From the NCBI GenBank assembly GCA_037440065.1, contig JBBIUV010000015.1:682001-746000 (forward strand): DNA of 64,000 nt. The letters run 5' to 3'. The notes beneath the pieces were generated by a model, which did not search any database, was not told where the DNA came from, and worked only from the letters and a program-made list of their open reading frames with translations. Positions 1 to 8,280 of the stretch are shown one piece after another (within the stretch, counting starts at the first letter, position 1; every line of letters starts with the position of its first letter). The position numbers were made by a program, and so were the translations under genes. The stretch comes from UBA1563 sp037440065 (GTDB lineage: Bacteria; Bacteroidota; Ignavibacteria; Ignavibacteriales; Ignavibacteriaceae).

Positions 1-66
1 GTTAGCAATATCGCCCGCATGAACCGTGATTATTTCAAAGCAAAACTCTGCGGTGAAAAAGTATAA
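1..66 (+). CDS. C-terminal end of an unidentified protein (partial)
   Basis: Frame 1 is open from the left edge and encodes 21 residues ending RDYFKAKLCGEKV before TAA TAA. A clean intrinsic terminator follows 26 bases later, which is what a real 3' gene end should look like. The fragment is too short to assign to a family and I do not recognise it. Confidence 0.55.
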   Translation, partial: VSNIARMNRDYFKAKLCGEKV

Positions 67-91
67 TAATTAATCTGATGTAGCAGTTTCT

Positions 92-126
92 AAAAATCCC
101 GATTGGAGATCAATCGGGATTTTTTA
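92..126 (+). terminator. Intrinsic terminator after the partial gene
   Basis: Arms AAATCCCGATT and AATCGGGATTT flank a 7-base loop and the 3' arm runs into a T tract. It sits just downstream of the stop at 64-66 and separates that gene from the lipoprotein gene at 308. Confidence 0.85.
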
Positions 127-307
127 TTTGCCTTAATGGTGTGAATAAAGAACAACATTGCTTCTCACCAAAAAGAAATTTATTTTTCGAGTGAGTAATT
201 TTTTTTACTTGTCAACTTCCCGTCATAATTTCTAGCAACTGCTCACTCAAAATAGACGGAACACTAACGTCCCGTTGTAATAATTAATTTTAGGTAAGAG
301 GTGAATC

Positions 308-922
308 ATGAAACGATGGATTCTTTCTCTCAGTCTTTGTTGTCTGTTGGGATGCTCTTCTTCCCAGCAAACCGTGGATGACTCAATTCCCCAACTGTTA
401 ATGCGGACTCCTTTACCACCTGTTCCCGCAACGGTCGTCTCTCCACATTTCGAGATGGACATGATTCTTTACATTTTGGATGACGGCACAGTTGAACATG
501 TTAAACTGCGCAAAGCAAGCGGTGATCCCGATTGGGATTCTGCTGCAGTAGCGTCAATTCTTAAATGGCGCTTTTCACCTGCAAGAATTGATGATAATCC
601 AATAAGCACCTGGTACCGGATAAAAACAACTGTCCGCTACGCAAATCCGAGATATTGTTGTCTAGCGGAAATTGTTTGCAGCACAAGTGAGAAGGCAGAT
701 TCTGTTTATGCAGCACTCGTGCGGGGAGAAGATTTTGCGGTACTTGCTCAGAAATATTCAGTTGCTCCATCAAAAGAGAAAAACGGAATGCTCGGTGAAA
801 TCGACGTAAATTTGTTTCCTGAAAGCATCTGCAAAGTTTTACGCGGATTAGATAAAGGAGATTTTTCCACGCCGGTAAAGCATGGAGATAAATACGTCAT
901 TTTTAAGAAGATTAAAAGTTAA
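308..922 (+). CDS. Lipoprotein with TonB-C-like domain and degenerate parvulin domain
   Basis: A 204-residue protein preceded by a good ribosome-binding site (AGAGGTG, 6 bases before ATG). A signal peptide ends in a lipobox LLGC (Cys16), so it should be a lipid-anchored envelope protein. Residues about 45-112 resemble the TonB C-terminal domain (a GTVEHVKLRKASGDPDWD-like stretch, then a WRFSPA motif). Residues about 117-204 resemble a PpiC/parvulin domain: spaced Ala/Leu pattern, GEDFAVLAQKYS, a GMLGEI segment and a final FSTPVKHGDKYVIFK. The two histidines usual in active parvulins, in the first and last strands, are absent (AEIV and KYVIFK here), so it is probably a binding or chaperone module rather than a peptidyl-prolyl isomerase. 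No TonB transmembrane segment is present. The fold assignments come from motif recognition and the function is inferred. Confidence 0.75.
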   Translation: MKRWILSLSLCCLLGCSSSQQTVDDSIPQLLMRTPLPPVPATVVSPHFEMDMILYILDDGTVEHVKLRKASGDPDWDSAAVASILKWRFSPARIDDNPISTWYRIKTTVRYANPRYCCLAEIVCSTSEKADSVYAALVRGEDFAVLAQKYSVAPSKEKNGMLGEIDVNLFPESICKVLRGLDKGDFSTPVKHGDKYVIFKKIKS

Positions 923-999
923 TAGCTGGTGTGATTTTTAGGTGCCAACGAGTCTGAGATTTTTTAAGAAGCGGATGCACTATTTTTTATAAGATAGGA

Positions 1000-1008
1000 G
1001 GGGGGGGG
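1000..1008 (+). repeat. G9 homopolymer in an intergenic region
   Basis: Nine consecutive G residues, in a purine run, lie in otherwise AT-rich sequence between the lipoprotein gene and the gene at 1080. No other G run of this length is seen in the window. It is either a slippage-prone tract or a sequencing/assembly artefact. Confidence 0.8.
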
Positions 1009-1016
1009 ACTGTGTG

Positions 1017-1048
1017 ATCTCGATGCACGTTTCTTCGGGATTTTTTTT
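1017..1048 (+). terminator. Probable intrinsic terminator or attenuator ahead of the obg operon
   Basis: ATCTCGA (1017-1023) pairs with TCGGGAT (1035-1041), with one G-U pair, and the 3' arm continues into eight T residues. It lies 95 bases after the lipoprotein stop but only 32 bases before the next ATG. It could end the lipoprotein transcript or act in the leader of the downstream operon. I see no convincing promoter between it and 1080. Confidence 0.55.
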
Positions 1049-1079
1049 ATTTTAAAGGTAAGAATTACCGAGAAATGAA

Positions 1080-2780
1080 ATGTTTGAGAAGGAAATACAA
1101 TTTATCACCGATTTTAATCTGAACAAGATTAAAAGACTCGGATCATTTTTTACTTTAGATGATCTGACCAAGGCAAAAGTCCATCCGGCAATCGTTCAGT
1201 ATATTTCAGCGGAAATTGATTATCTCATTTTTTTAGACCGGCAAAATCTTTTACAAAAATCAGTTTTTGATTACAGCGGACCCGAGATTTCTCAGCATTT
1301 TTGGGCCATCGGGCAAGAAATTAAAAAGAACAAACTTCTTCCCTACGAAGAAGTAAAAAAGATCATACAGCAGGCGGTTACTTTTCAATTAACGTATCTT
1401 CTTCGCCCGGTCTGGACCTTGAAAAAATTTGTTTTTGATTCGAGTGAAATCCGTTCGCAAGAAGAAGTTAAACTGTTTTTTAATTACCTCTACTTTTTTG
1501 ATTACTACAAGAAAATTTTTCTTACCATCCTTGATAAGAAACAACTGCTGACGATAAGTATTTATGAGTTTGAATCGCTTGTTGAAAAAATACAAAAGCA
1601 GCTGCTTGATCAGCAAATGAAAAATGTGATAGAGAATGCCCTTATCGATGCGGCTGAATTTATTAATACGGGAGAGGTTACAAAGACAAAACTGGCGATT
1701 GAAACACTCGAAATCTTTTTAAAAGATAAAGGATTGCACAATCACATTTTCAAAGTAAGAAAACTTCTTTCCGTTGATCCGAAACAAAAGTTTGAACTGT
1801 CTGAAATTTTCTCGGCAATATTTAGTCCAATATCATTTGAGGATGAAGAAACTCCGGTTGAGGAAGAAGTTTTAAAAACCGAAGAAGCATCAGCAGACGT
1901 ACCAACGGATGAAGCTCAACTTGATATATTCAAATCGGCTGAAGAAGCTTTACATGAGGACGAAACACTGGCAGATGAACTCATCGGTGCTGATCAAAAT
2001 CTGCATGAAGCGGAGGAAGAAATTCCGGAGCCGATTACTTCAACTGATGTAGAAGTGGAATCACTTGAATTGAACATTGAAGAGGTGAGTGAAGAAAAAA
2101 CGGATGTAGTTGAAGATGAAAGTTTACTTCATGATACGGTTGCAAATAACTATGAAGAGGAAGTAGAAGAAAATTTAATAACCGAAGATGAATTTCCCGA
2201 CGACAAAGAAATTGTAGAAGAAAAGATTGTTGAAGACGAAATAGAAAATGAAGAACTTCTTTCTGAAGAGACATTTTTAGATGAGGAACAACAAGAAGAA
2301 AGCAAGTTCGGGGTGAACGATGAACTTGAATCTGCGATAGAGAAATTTTCTATTGAATCAACCGAGAACGAACCGGAAAACGGGGAAATCTCTTTTGAAA
2401 AATATTTTAAAGAAGAACTGGAAAAGAATGAAACAAAATTTGAAGAAAATTCTTTTTCAACAGATGATGAGGAGTCACCATCGCAACCTCTGTTTGAGGA
2501 ACCAACACCGGTGAGTGAAAGCAAACCAGCGGAACCGGAAGCAGATATCTTCAGTTATTTTACTACTAAAGAGACGATGAAGATAATCAGTGTAATATTT
2601 AATCAGGACAGTTTGGATTTTGTGAACACGCTCGAACGGATAGCGGAGTGTTCAAATGAAGATGAAGCAGATCAAATTTTAAAAGATGTTTTTCTTTCTT
2701 ATCGCGTAAATTCAGTAGGAAAAGAGGCAACGTTGCTTAAGGAAAAGGTCGAACAATTTTTTCGTGATAAGGAGTTCTAA
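1080..2780 (+). CDS. Acidic protein of unknown function coupled to obg
   Basis: I do not recognise the family of this 566-residue protein. The N-terminal part (about 1-255) is predicted helical with many aromatic/Leu positions. The middle (about 255-500) is a low-complexity, Glu/Asp-rich, probably disordered linker. A short C-terminal segment (about 505-566) looks folded again and ends in RDKEF. There is no signal peptide or membrane segment, so it is likely cytoplasmic. Its stop codon overlaps the ATG of obg by one base (TAATG at 2778-2782), which argues for translational coupling and matched production with Obg. A role in ribosome assembly or growth control would be a guess from that neighbour only. 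Confidence 0.75.
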   Translation: MFEKEIQFITDFNLNKIKRLGSFFTLDDLTKAKVHPAIVQYISAEIDYLIFLDRQNLLQKSVFDYSGPEISQHFWAIGQEIKKNKLLPYEEVKKIIQQAVTFQLTYLLRPVWTLKKFVFDSSEIRSQEEVKLFFNYLYFFDYYKKIFLTILDKKQLLTISIYEFESLVEKIQKQLLDQQMKNVIENALIDAAEFINTGEVTKTKLAIETLEIFLKDKGLHNHIFKVRKLLSVDPKQKFELSEIFSAIFSPISFEDEETPVEEEVLKTEEASADVPTDEAQLDIFKSAEEALHEDETLADELIGADQNLHEAEEEIPEPITSTDVEVESLELNIEEVSEEKTDVVEDESLLHDTVANNYEEEVEENLITEDEFPDDKEIVEEKIVEDEIENEELLSEETFLDEEQQEESKFGVNDELESAIEKFSIESTENEPENGEISFEKYFKEELEKNETKFEENSFSTDDEESPSQPLFEEPTPVSESKPAEPEADIFSYFTTKETMKIISVIFNQDSLDFVNTLERIAECSNEDEADQILKDVFLSYRVNSVGKEATLLKEKVEQFFRDKEF

Positions 2781-3781
2781 TGTTTATTGACTATGCTCAA
2801 ATTAATATTTTCGCCGGTAAGGGGGGAGATGGTGCGGTAACGTTTCGCCGTGAAAAATACGTCCCGAAAGGGGGACCTTCTGGCGGTAACGGGGGCAAAG
2901 GTGGCGATGTAATTTTTGTAGCGAACAGCAATCTTTCAACGCTTTTGGATTACCGTTACAAAAAAGATTATTCGGCTGAAGATGGCGCCGCCGGAGCAAA
3001 TTCGTTAAAAGACGGAAGGAACGGAAAAGATATCATCATTCAAGTTCCGGTTGGAACAATTATTAAGGACGCTGAGACAGAAAAAGTTCTTTACGATCTC
3101 AACAAGGCCGGGATGAAAATAGTTGTAGCAAAAGGGGGAAGAGGAGGCAAAGGAAATTCAAATTTTGCCACTCCAACAAACCAAACTCCTCATTTTGCGG
3201 AGAATGGAAAACCGGGGGAAGAAATAAAAATTATTTTAGAATTGAAATTGATTGCCGATATCGGTCTCGTTGGGTTTCCCAATGCAGGAAAGTCAACTTT
3301 AATCTCCACAATCTCTGAAGCAAAACCGAAAATTGCCGACTATCCTTTTACAACACTTGAACCAAATTTGGGAATTGTGCGTTATAAAGAATATCAAAGT
3401 TTTACGGTAGCTGACATCCCCGGGATCATTGAAGGTGCTTCAGAAGGGAAAGGTCTCGGGCTTTTATTTCTCCGGCACATCGAGCGAACGGGAATACTTT
3501 TATTTTTGATTGATGGTCAATCTGAAGATTATCAAAAAGATTTTTCAATTCTGCTTAAGGAATTAAAAGCACACAGTAAAATTTTAGCACAAAAGAAAAA
3601 AATTATCAGCATCTCCAAAGCTGATTTGTTATCTGAAAAAGATATCAGCAAATTAAAGAAGAAAAAATTTCGAGGAGCTGATTCTCCAACACTGGTTTTT
3701 TCTTCGGCAACGCGATATGGAATTAATGAACTTTTAGACTATGTCTGGCAGCAACATTCTCTAATAAATAACGAGGACTAA
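2780..3781 (+). CDS. obgE: GTPase Obg (ribosome assembly / stress control)
   Basis: A 333-residue GTPase. The glycine-rich Obg fold occupies residues 1 to about 158 (FAGKGGDGAVTFRREKY, then several GG-rich loops). The G domain follows, with the P-loop GFPNAGKST at 165-173, the switch region YPFTTLEPNLG, DIPGIIEGA as G3, SKAD as G4 and an SSA G5 segment. It lacks the optional C-terminal OCT extension, as many Obg proteins do. Members of this family bind the large ribosomal subunit and hydrolyse GTP in its maturation. Translation is probably coupled to the upstream acidic protein by the one-base overlap, and the M48 lipoprotein gene follows two bases after the stop. Confidence 0.96.
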   Translation: MFIDYAQINIFAGKGGDGAVTFRREKYVPKGGPSGGNGGKGGDVIFVANSNLSTLLDYRYKKDYSAEDGAAGANSLKDGRNGKDIIIQVPVGTIIKDAETEKVLYDLNKAGMKIVVAKGGRGGKGNSNFATPTNQTPHFAENGKPGEEIKIILELKLIADIGLVGFPNAGKSTLISTISEAKPKIADYPFTTLEPNLGIVRYKEYQSFTVADIPGIIEGASEGKGLGLLFLRHIERTGILLFLIDGQSEDYQKDFSILLKELKAHSKILAQKKKIISISKADLLSEKDISKLKKKKFRGADSPTLVFSSATRYGINELLDYVWQQHSLINNED

Positions 3782-3783
3782 AA

Positions 3784-4629
3784 ATGAAAAAGAATCTCAT
3801 AAATATATTTTTATCAATATTTTCGATTGTTACAATTAGTTCGTGCAGCGGAAGCGGCGGATTTAATATGTTCTCCGATTCGGAAGATATAAAACTGGGA
3901 CATGATGTCTCGGCGGAAATGTTAAAGAATCAAGCTGAATATCCTATCTTCAGAGGTGATCCTTCGATTAAAACTTATATAGATCAGCGTATTTTTCAGC
4001 AAGTTTTAACTTCCCCCAAAATTGCAAAAAAGAATGTTTATGATTATAAACTTGAATTGATCGCCGATGATAATACGTTAAATGCATTTGCGCTTCCAGG
4101 GGGCAACGTTTACGTTTACACAGGCTTGTTAAAATATCTTGATTCGGAAGCAGCTCTTGCGGGAGTTTTAGGTCATGAAATTGCACATGCAGAAAGAAGA
4201 CACGCAACGCAACGAATGACAAAATATTACGGAGTGCAATTTTTAGTCGGAATGGTTCTCGGAAGTCAGCCTTCTAAAATTGCAGAGGTTGCTTCAAATC
4301 TTTTCGTTGGACTTGCATTCTTAGCCAACAGTCGTGCAGACGAAGATGAGAGTGATAAATATTCAATTGATTATTTAAAAGATACACGTTTTTATCCGGG
4401 AGCTGTAAAATTCTTTTTTGAGAAAATGCGTGATGACGGATTGGTAAGTTCAAAGAGCGGCAAAGTTGCTACATTCCTTTCCACACATCCTGATCCGGTT
4501 AACCGTATTGCAAAAGCAAACGAACGATTACAAAACAGTGGAATTGCGATTAAAGATTGGAAATCAAACGATGCCAATCTTTTCAAAAATGAATATGCGG
4601 CAAACATCAAAAATAAACTTCCAAAATAA
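3784..4629 (+). CDS. M48-family zinc metalloprotease lipoprotein
   Basis: A 281-residue lipoprotein with lipobox ISSC (Cys21). It has the zinc-binding helix HEIAH at 131-135 and a downstream ADEDESD segment supplying the third ligand (Glu187). It matches the periplasmic BepA/LoiP-type M48 proteases that degrade or help fold outer-membrane proteins. It lacks the TPR domain of BepA and stops soon after the catalytic domain. It lies two bases after obg and two before the aldo/keto reductase gene, so it is probably co-transcribed with both. The specific substrate cannot be told from sequence. Confidence 0.9.
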   Translation: MKKNLINIFLSIFSIVTISSCSGSGGFNMFSDSEDIKLGHDVSAEMLKNQAEYPIFRGDPSIKTYIDQRIFQQVLTSPKIAKKNVYDYKLELIADDNTLNAFALPGGNVYVYTGLLKYLDSEAALAGVLGHEIAHAERRHATQRMTKYYGVQFLVGMVLGSQPSKIAEVASNLFVGLAFLANSRADEDESDKYSIDYLKDTRFYPGAVKFFFEKMRDDGLVSSKSGKVATFLSTHPDPVNRIAKANERLQNSGIAIKDWKSNDANLFKNEYAANIKNKLPK

Positions 4630-4631
4630 AC

Positions 4632-5627
4632 ATGCGGTATAGAAAACTCGGGAAAACAAATTTATTAGTTTCAGAAATTGGTTTTGGTTCATGGGCAATT
4701 GGAGGTCCGGTTATGGCGGGAGACGTACCGATCGGCTGGGGCAAAGTAGATGATGAAACATCGAAGAAAGCCATAATTAAAGCGGTTGAGCTTGGTGTTA
4801 ATTTTTTTGATACAGCCGATTTTTACGGATTGGGACACAGCGAAGGATTGCTTGGAAACGTATTTGGTGGAAAATGGAATAATATTATTCTCGCAACAAA
4901 AGTAGGTAACACATTAATGGAAGATGGTTCCGCCGGAATAAATTATTCAAAAGAATATATTTTAAATGCATGCGAGAAAAGTTTAAAACGCCTCAATAAA
5001 GATGTAATTGATGTTTACCAATTGCACAGCGCACGGATGCAGCATCTGCAAGAAGGTGAATGTATCGAAGCAATGGAACAGCTTCAAAAGGAAGGTAAAA
5101 TTCGTTACTGGGGAATTTCCCTAAACACCTTTGAACCGCAAGTTGAAGCAAAATTTTTTATTGAACACCAGATTGGTCATACATTCCAAATAGCTTTCAG
5201 CATTATCAATCAGATTGTTTTAGCAGAAGTTTTCCCCTTAGCTGTGGAAAATAACTATGGCATAATTGCGCGCGTTCCTCTTCATTTCGGACTGTTGAGC
5301 GGAAAATTTTCAAGAGAAAAAACATTTCCTAAAAACGACCACAGAAGCAATAGACTTAATCCGGAATTGTTAAATCTATCGCTTGATAAATTGGGGAGAG
5401 TTTTTGAATTAGCCGAAAAAAGAAAAATAGAAAAAGACTATCTTGCAATGAGCTTTATTTTAAGCCATGAGGGAGTCTCCTCTGTAATTCCCGGTATTAG
5501 GAATGAAGGACAAGCGATAGCTAATGCAAAAGAATTCTCAAGACTTTCGGAGGAAGATATTGAGCTTCTACATAACTACTATGAAAGCGACTTGAAAATA
5601 TTAATGGAAGCTTACAGTAAGGGGTAA
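4632..5627 (+). CDS. Aldo/keto reductase
   Basis: A 331-residue NADPH-dependent oxidoreductase of the AKR superfamily. It starts MRYRKLGKTNLLVSEIGFG, the standard N-terminus. The catalytic tetrad is visible as Asp and Tyr in FFDTADFYGLGHSE, Lys in ILATKVG and His in VYQLHSA. The C-terminal cofactor region contains SSVIPGIRN. It is a cytosolic enzyme reducing an aldehyde, ketone or sugar-like substrate; the substrate cannot be assigned. It is the last gene of the obg-M48-AKR run and is followed by a hairpin shared with the convergent terC gene. Confidence 0.92.
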   Translation: MRYRKLGKTNLLVSEIGFGSWAIGGPVMAGDVPIGWGKVDDETSKKAIIKAVELGVNFFDTADFYGLGHSEGLLGNVFGGKWNNIILATKVGNTLMEDGSAGINYSKEYILNACEKSLKRLNKDVIDVYQLHSARMQHLQEGECIEAMEQLQKEGKIRYWGISLNTFEPQVEAKFFIEHQIGHTFQIAFSIINQIVLAEVFPLAVENNYGIIARVPLHFGLLSGKFSREKTFPKNDHRSNRLNPELLNLSLDKLGRVFELAEKRKIEKDYLAMSFILSHEGVSSVIPGIRNEGQAIANAKEFSRLSEEDIELLHNYYESDLKILMEAYSKG

Positions 5628-5632
5628 AAGCG

Positions 5633-5659
5633 GTATCACAGATTAATAATCTGTGATAC
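5633..5659. terminator. Symmetric hairpin between convergent genes
   Basis: A perfect inverted repeat: GTATCACAGATTA and its complement are separated by one base, and fold as a 9-bp stem with a 9-base loop. It lies between the convergent stops at 5627 and 5679. There is no strong T tract on either side, so a weak bidirectional terminator or mRNA 3'-end stabiliser is more likely than a strong intrinsic terminator. Confidence 0.6.
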
Positions 5660-5678
5660 AATTAAAATAATGATAGTA

Positions 5679-6428
5679 CTATTTACTGGTTAAAGGAGTA
5701 CGAAGTTTAATCGGATTAGATTTTTTACCTTTTACCCTTAGGTTCAACATTTCAACAAACAATGAAAAAGCCATTGAAAAGTAAATGTAGCCTTTCGGAA
5801 TGTGCTGATCAAAACCTTCTGCAATTAAAGTAATACCGATTAACAATAAAAAACTCAATGCCAACATTTTAACTGTCGGGTGATTGTTCACAAATGTGCT
5901 GATCCTTCCTGACAAAAATAGCATAAAAATTACCGCAATTATTACAGCCGTTATCATTACCCAAATTTGATTCGCCATTCCGATCGCAGTTATGACCGAA
6001 TCAAGTGAAAAAACAATATCAAGTAGCAAAATTTGGAATATAACAGCACTGAAGGATGATTTAATCCGGTAGCTTGCTTCTCCTTCTTCTCCCTCAAGTT
6101 TATCGTGAATCTCGCGGGTACTTTTAGTCAAAAGAAACATTCCGCCACAGATAACGATCAAATCTTTACCAGATATTTCATTGCCCCAAACCACAAAAAG
6201 GGGATAAGTCAATTTCATCAACATGGTAAGGGAAAGGAGAAGCAGAATTCTCGTAATCATTGCCAGGGAAAGCCCCGTAATTCTTGCTTTTTCCTGCATC
6301 GAAACGGGAAGTTTTCCTGTTAAAATTGAAATAAACACAATATTATCGATCCCTAGAACAATTTCTAAAAGAATGAGGGTGAGTAAAGAAAGAACAATTT
6401 GCGGATCAATGCCCATGGTTAGTCCCAA
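5679..6428 (-). CDS. TerC family integral membrane protein
   Basis: A 249-residue polytopic inner-membrane protein with about seven hydrophobic segments. It has the family signature LLEIVLGIDNIVFISIL near the N-terminus and the repeated motif LLDIVFSLDSVITAIGM in the second half; both contain the conserved acidic residues in the membrane. TerC/Alx family members are linked to metal (manganese) export and to metallation of exported proteins; tellurite resistance is only one historic association. It is monocistronic, convergent with the aldo/keto reductase and divergent from the tRNA-secG unit. Confidence 0.92.
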   Translation of the reverse strand: MGLTMGIDPQIVLSLLTLILLEIVLGIDNIVFISILTGKLPVSMQEKARITGLSLAMITRILLLLSLTMLMKLTYPLFVVWGNEISGKDLIVICGGMFLLTKSTREIHDKLEGEEGEASYRIKSSFSAVIFQILLLDIVFSLDSVITAIGMANQIWVMITAVIIAVIFMLFLSGRISTFVNNHPTVKMLALSFLLLIGITLIAEGFDQHIPKGYIYFSMAFSLFVEMLNLRVKGKKSNPIKLRTPLTSK

Positions 6429-6468
6429 TCATAAATGAGTAAAAGAATTTAAGAATTATACGATAATT

Positions 6469-6499
6469 TTTGCTAAAATTGTAATGTTTAGTATATTTG
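6469..6499 (+). promoter_or_regulatory. Bacteroidota-type promoter for tRNA-Met and secG
   Basis: TTTG at 6469-6472 and TATATTTG at 6492-6499 are separated by 19 bases. This is an exact match to the Bacteroidota primary-sigma consensus (TTTG, 19 bases, TAnnTTTG). Transcription would start near 6506, leaving a short 5' leader before the tRNA at 6520. Confidence 0.8.
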
Positions 6500-6519
6500 G
6501 AAGCCATTTTGACAATAAT

Positions 6520-6596
6520 GGCGGGGTAGCTCAGTAGGTTAGAGCAATGGAATCATAATCCATGTGTCGGGGGTTCGAATCCCTCCCCCGCTACCA
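6520..6596 (+). tRNA. tRNA-Met (anticodon CAT), CCA encoded
   Basis: A full cloverleaf can be drawn. The acceptor GGCGGGG pairs with CCCCGCT, with a G-U first pair. The D stem is GCTC/GAGC. The anticodon stem ATGGA/TCCAT encloses loop ATCATAA with anticodon CAT. The variable loop has five bases, the T arm is GGGGG-TTCGAAT-CCCTC, and the 3' end is A then CCA. It lacks the three G-C pairs in the anticodon stem and the 1-72 mismatch of initiators, so it is elongator Met or the lysidine-modified Ile(CAT). I prefer Met. Confidence 0.93.
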
Positions 6597-6619
6597 TTTT
6601 ATACAGAAGAAAGGTGTTT

Positions 6620-6931
6620 ATGTATAGCGTTTTAATAGGTATCTCGGTAATTATCTCTACGTTATTGATAATTATTATTTTAATGCAAGCAAGCAAAGGC
6701 TCCGGTTTGGCTGGTACTTTTGGCGGAGCAAATGTTGGTTCGGTTTTTGGAACAAGAAGAACAGCTGATTTTTTAAGTAAATCTACCTGGTGGCTTGCAG
6801 GAGTTTTAGTTATTCTTGCGATAGTTGTAAATCTCTTTTTCCTCCCAACCGCTAAAAATGATAACACAAATAGTGTTATTCAGCAGGGTGGAAGACAGAG
6901 TGTTCCAACAAATCCGGCTTTACCGCGCTAA
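6620..6931 (+). CDS. secG: Preprotein translocase subunit SecG
   Basis: About 103 residues. Two transmembrane helices (about 2-24 and 50-75) flank the conserved cytoplasmic loop QASKGSGLAGTFGG, as in SecG, which assists SecYE-mediated protein export. The C-terminal tail is polar and Asn/Gln-rich. A GTG six bases upstream (6614) is also in frame, but ATG at 6620 is preferred because AGAAAGG lies at the right distance before it. The gene begins 23 bases after the tRNA 3' end and has no promoter of its own that I can see, so tRNA and secG are probably one transcript. Confidence 0.93.
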   Translation: MYSVLIGISVIISTLLIIIILMQASKGSGLAGTFGGANVGSVFGTRRTADFLSKSTWWLAGVLVILAIVVNLFFLPTAKNDNTNSVIQQGGRQSVPTNPALPR

Positions 6932-6933
6932 AA

Positions 6934-8193
6934 TTAATCGCCGGGTTCGTAATTGAATCCGGCTAATTTTTCGATTATCTCATCCTCCACATTTCTATAA
7001 TAATTATTACTATTTTTAGAAAACTCAAATATCATACTTATTATGATATCGTCTCCATTCTTTAATTTTAAATAGCCGGAAACGGAAGAAGCTCCGTTTA
7101 AAGTCCCGGTTTTCCCTCTAAAATTTACTTCAAGTGAAGGATCTTTCATTCTGTTACGCAGAGTTCCATCTGTTCCAGCAGTACTTAAGGAGTTGTAAAA
7201 AGTATCATAATATCTAATATCAAAATAGATTTTTTCCAACAAACCGGTGATTGATCCCACCGAAACTTGGTTGTTTCTAGAAAGTCCCGATCCGTCAACG
7301 ATTTTTGTCCCTTCAGATGGGACATCGTTATCAAAAAGAAATTTGTTAATTGTTTGAGCTGCATAAAATGCCGACCCTTCTTTCCCGGAGGAAACGCCCC
7401 CCACAAGTTTGAAGAGACATTCCGCCAAAAAATTATCACTTCTTTTGTTCACTGTTCTAAGGTATTCCTTTAACTTTATTGTGTGCAAACATAGTTCAAC
7501 TGCTGATTTGGGAGTTGCCCCTTTTCTAAATGTTCCGTTGACAGAGATCGATGCTGCTCTCAATTTATCGTAAAGTATCTCAGCGATCATCAACGGAGGA
7601 TCGGAGAAAAATTCAGTTACAAATTTGTACCGTTTTCTTCGGACTTTCTTTTTAACTATATGTTTATTTTTATTTAGAACAAGTGCGCTTACCGGTGGAA
7701 GTGAAAGTGTTTTTGTTTCATCTTCTATCCAATCAGCTCTTGAGTAGACGTCATCAAAAAATGTATCATCGCCTATAATGTCTCCATTAATTTCTTTAAT
7801 CCCCTTGCTCTTAAGATCAGAGATCATTTTGTCAAGATCCTCATCGGTAAATAGTCCATTCCCATAACCTTTAAGATAGAGATTTCCGTCTAACCGATTT
7901 GAATTTTGCCGTTTTGCATCCGTGAAAAATTTCGTGGATATCTGGTATTCAGGTCCCAAATAATAAATAGCAACCGCGGTTGTAAATAATTTCGTGTTTG
8001 AAGCGGGGATCAATGGTGTGGTAACATTGTGCGCGTACAACGTATCTTCTTTCATCGGATTAAGGATAAGGATACCATAATTTGACTTAAGAGGTACCCT
8101 CCTTAAAATATTATCAATCTCTGTTTTTAATTTCTGAGCAAAACCCGGATGGAAAGCATTTAGGAGTATAAATAATAAAGTGAGTTTTTTCAT
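6934..8193 (-). CDS. dacB: D-alanyl-D-alanine carboxypeptidase/endopeptidase (PBP4 type, S13)
   Basis: A 419-residue periplasmic penicillin-binding protein with a signal peptide of about 19 residues ending in FAQ. The three active-site motifs are in order: SNTK at 65-68 (Ser65 nucleophile, Lys68), SDN in NKRSDNFLAE, and KTG in FRGKTGTLNG. The usual PBP4 insertion domain sits between the first two motifs. The enzyme trims pentapeptides and cuts crosslinks in peptidoglycan. It is convergent with secG (stops two bases apart) and divergent from the LOG-like gene at 8281. Confidence 0.93.
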   Translation of the reverse strand: MKKLTLLFILLNAFHPGFAQKLKTEIDNILRRVPLKSNYGILILNPMKEDTLYAHNVTTPLIPASNTKLFTTAVAIYYLGPEYQISTKFFTDAKRQNSNRLDGNLYLKGYGNGLFTDEDLDKMISDLKSKGIKEINGDIIGDDTFFDDVYSRADWIEDETKTLSLPPVSALVLNKNKHIVKKKVRRKRYKFVTEFFSDPPLMIAEILYDKLRAASISVNGTFRKGATPKSAVELCLHTIKLKEYLRTVNKRSDNFLAECLFKLVGGVSSGKEGSAFYAAQTINKFLFDNDVPSEGTKIVDGSGLSRNNQVSVGSITGLLEKIYFDIRYYDTFYNSLSTAGTDGTLRNRMKDPSLEVNFRGKTGTLNGASSVSGYLKLKNGDDIIISMIFEFSKNSNNYYRNVEDEIIEKLAGFNYEPGD

Positions 8194-8280
8194 AATTCAA
8201 TGATTATATAAAATAGAAATAGAGTATATTACCACCCCAAAATAATAAACATAATTTATTTCACTAACTAAAAATCTTTT

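Noticed and set aside
2150..2524. Ser-rich open frame antisense to the acidic protein gene
   Set aside because: It mirrors the GAA/GAT-rich codons of the acidic protein on the other strand (giving TTC/ATC and Ser codons); no ribosome-binding site or family similarity.
5633..5659. Strong intrinsic terminator or operator between the aldo/keto reductase and terC
   Set aside because: The repeat is perfect but no T tract follows on either strand, so only a weak terminator or stabilising hairpin is claimed.
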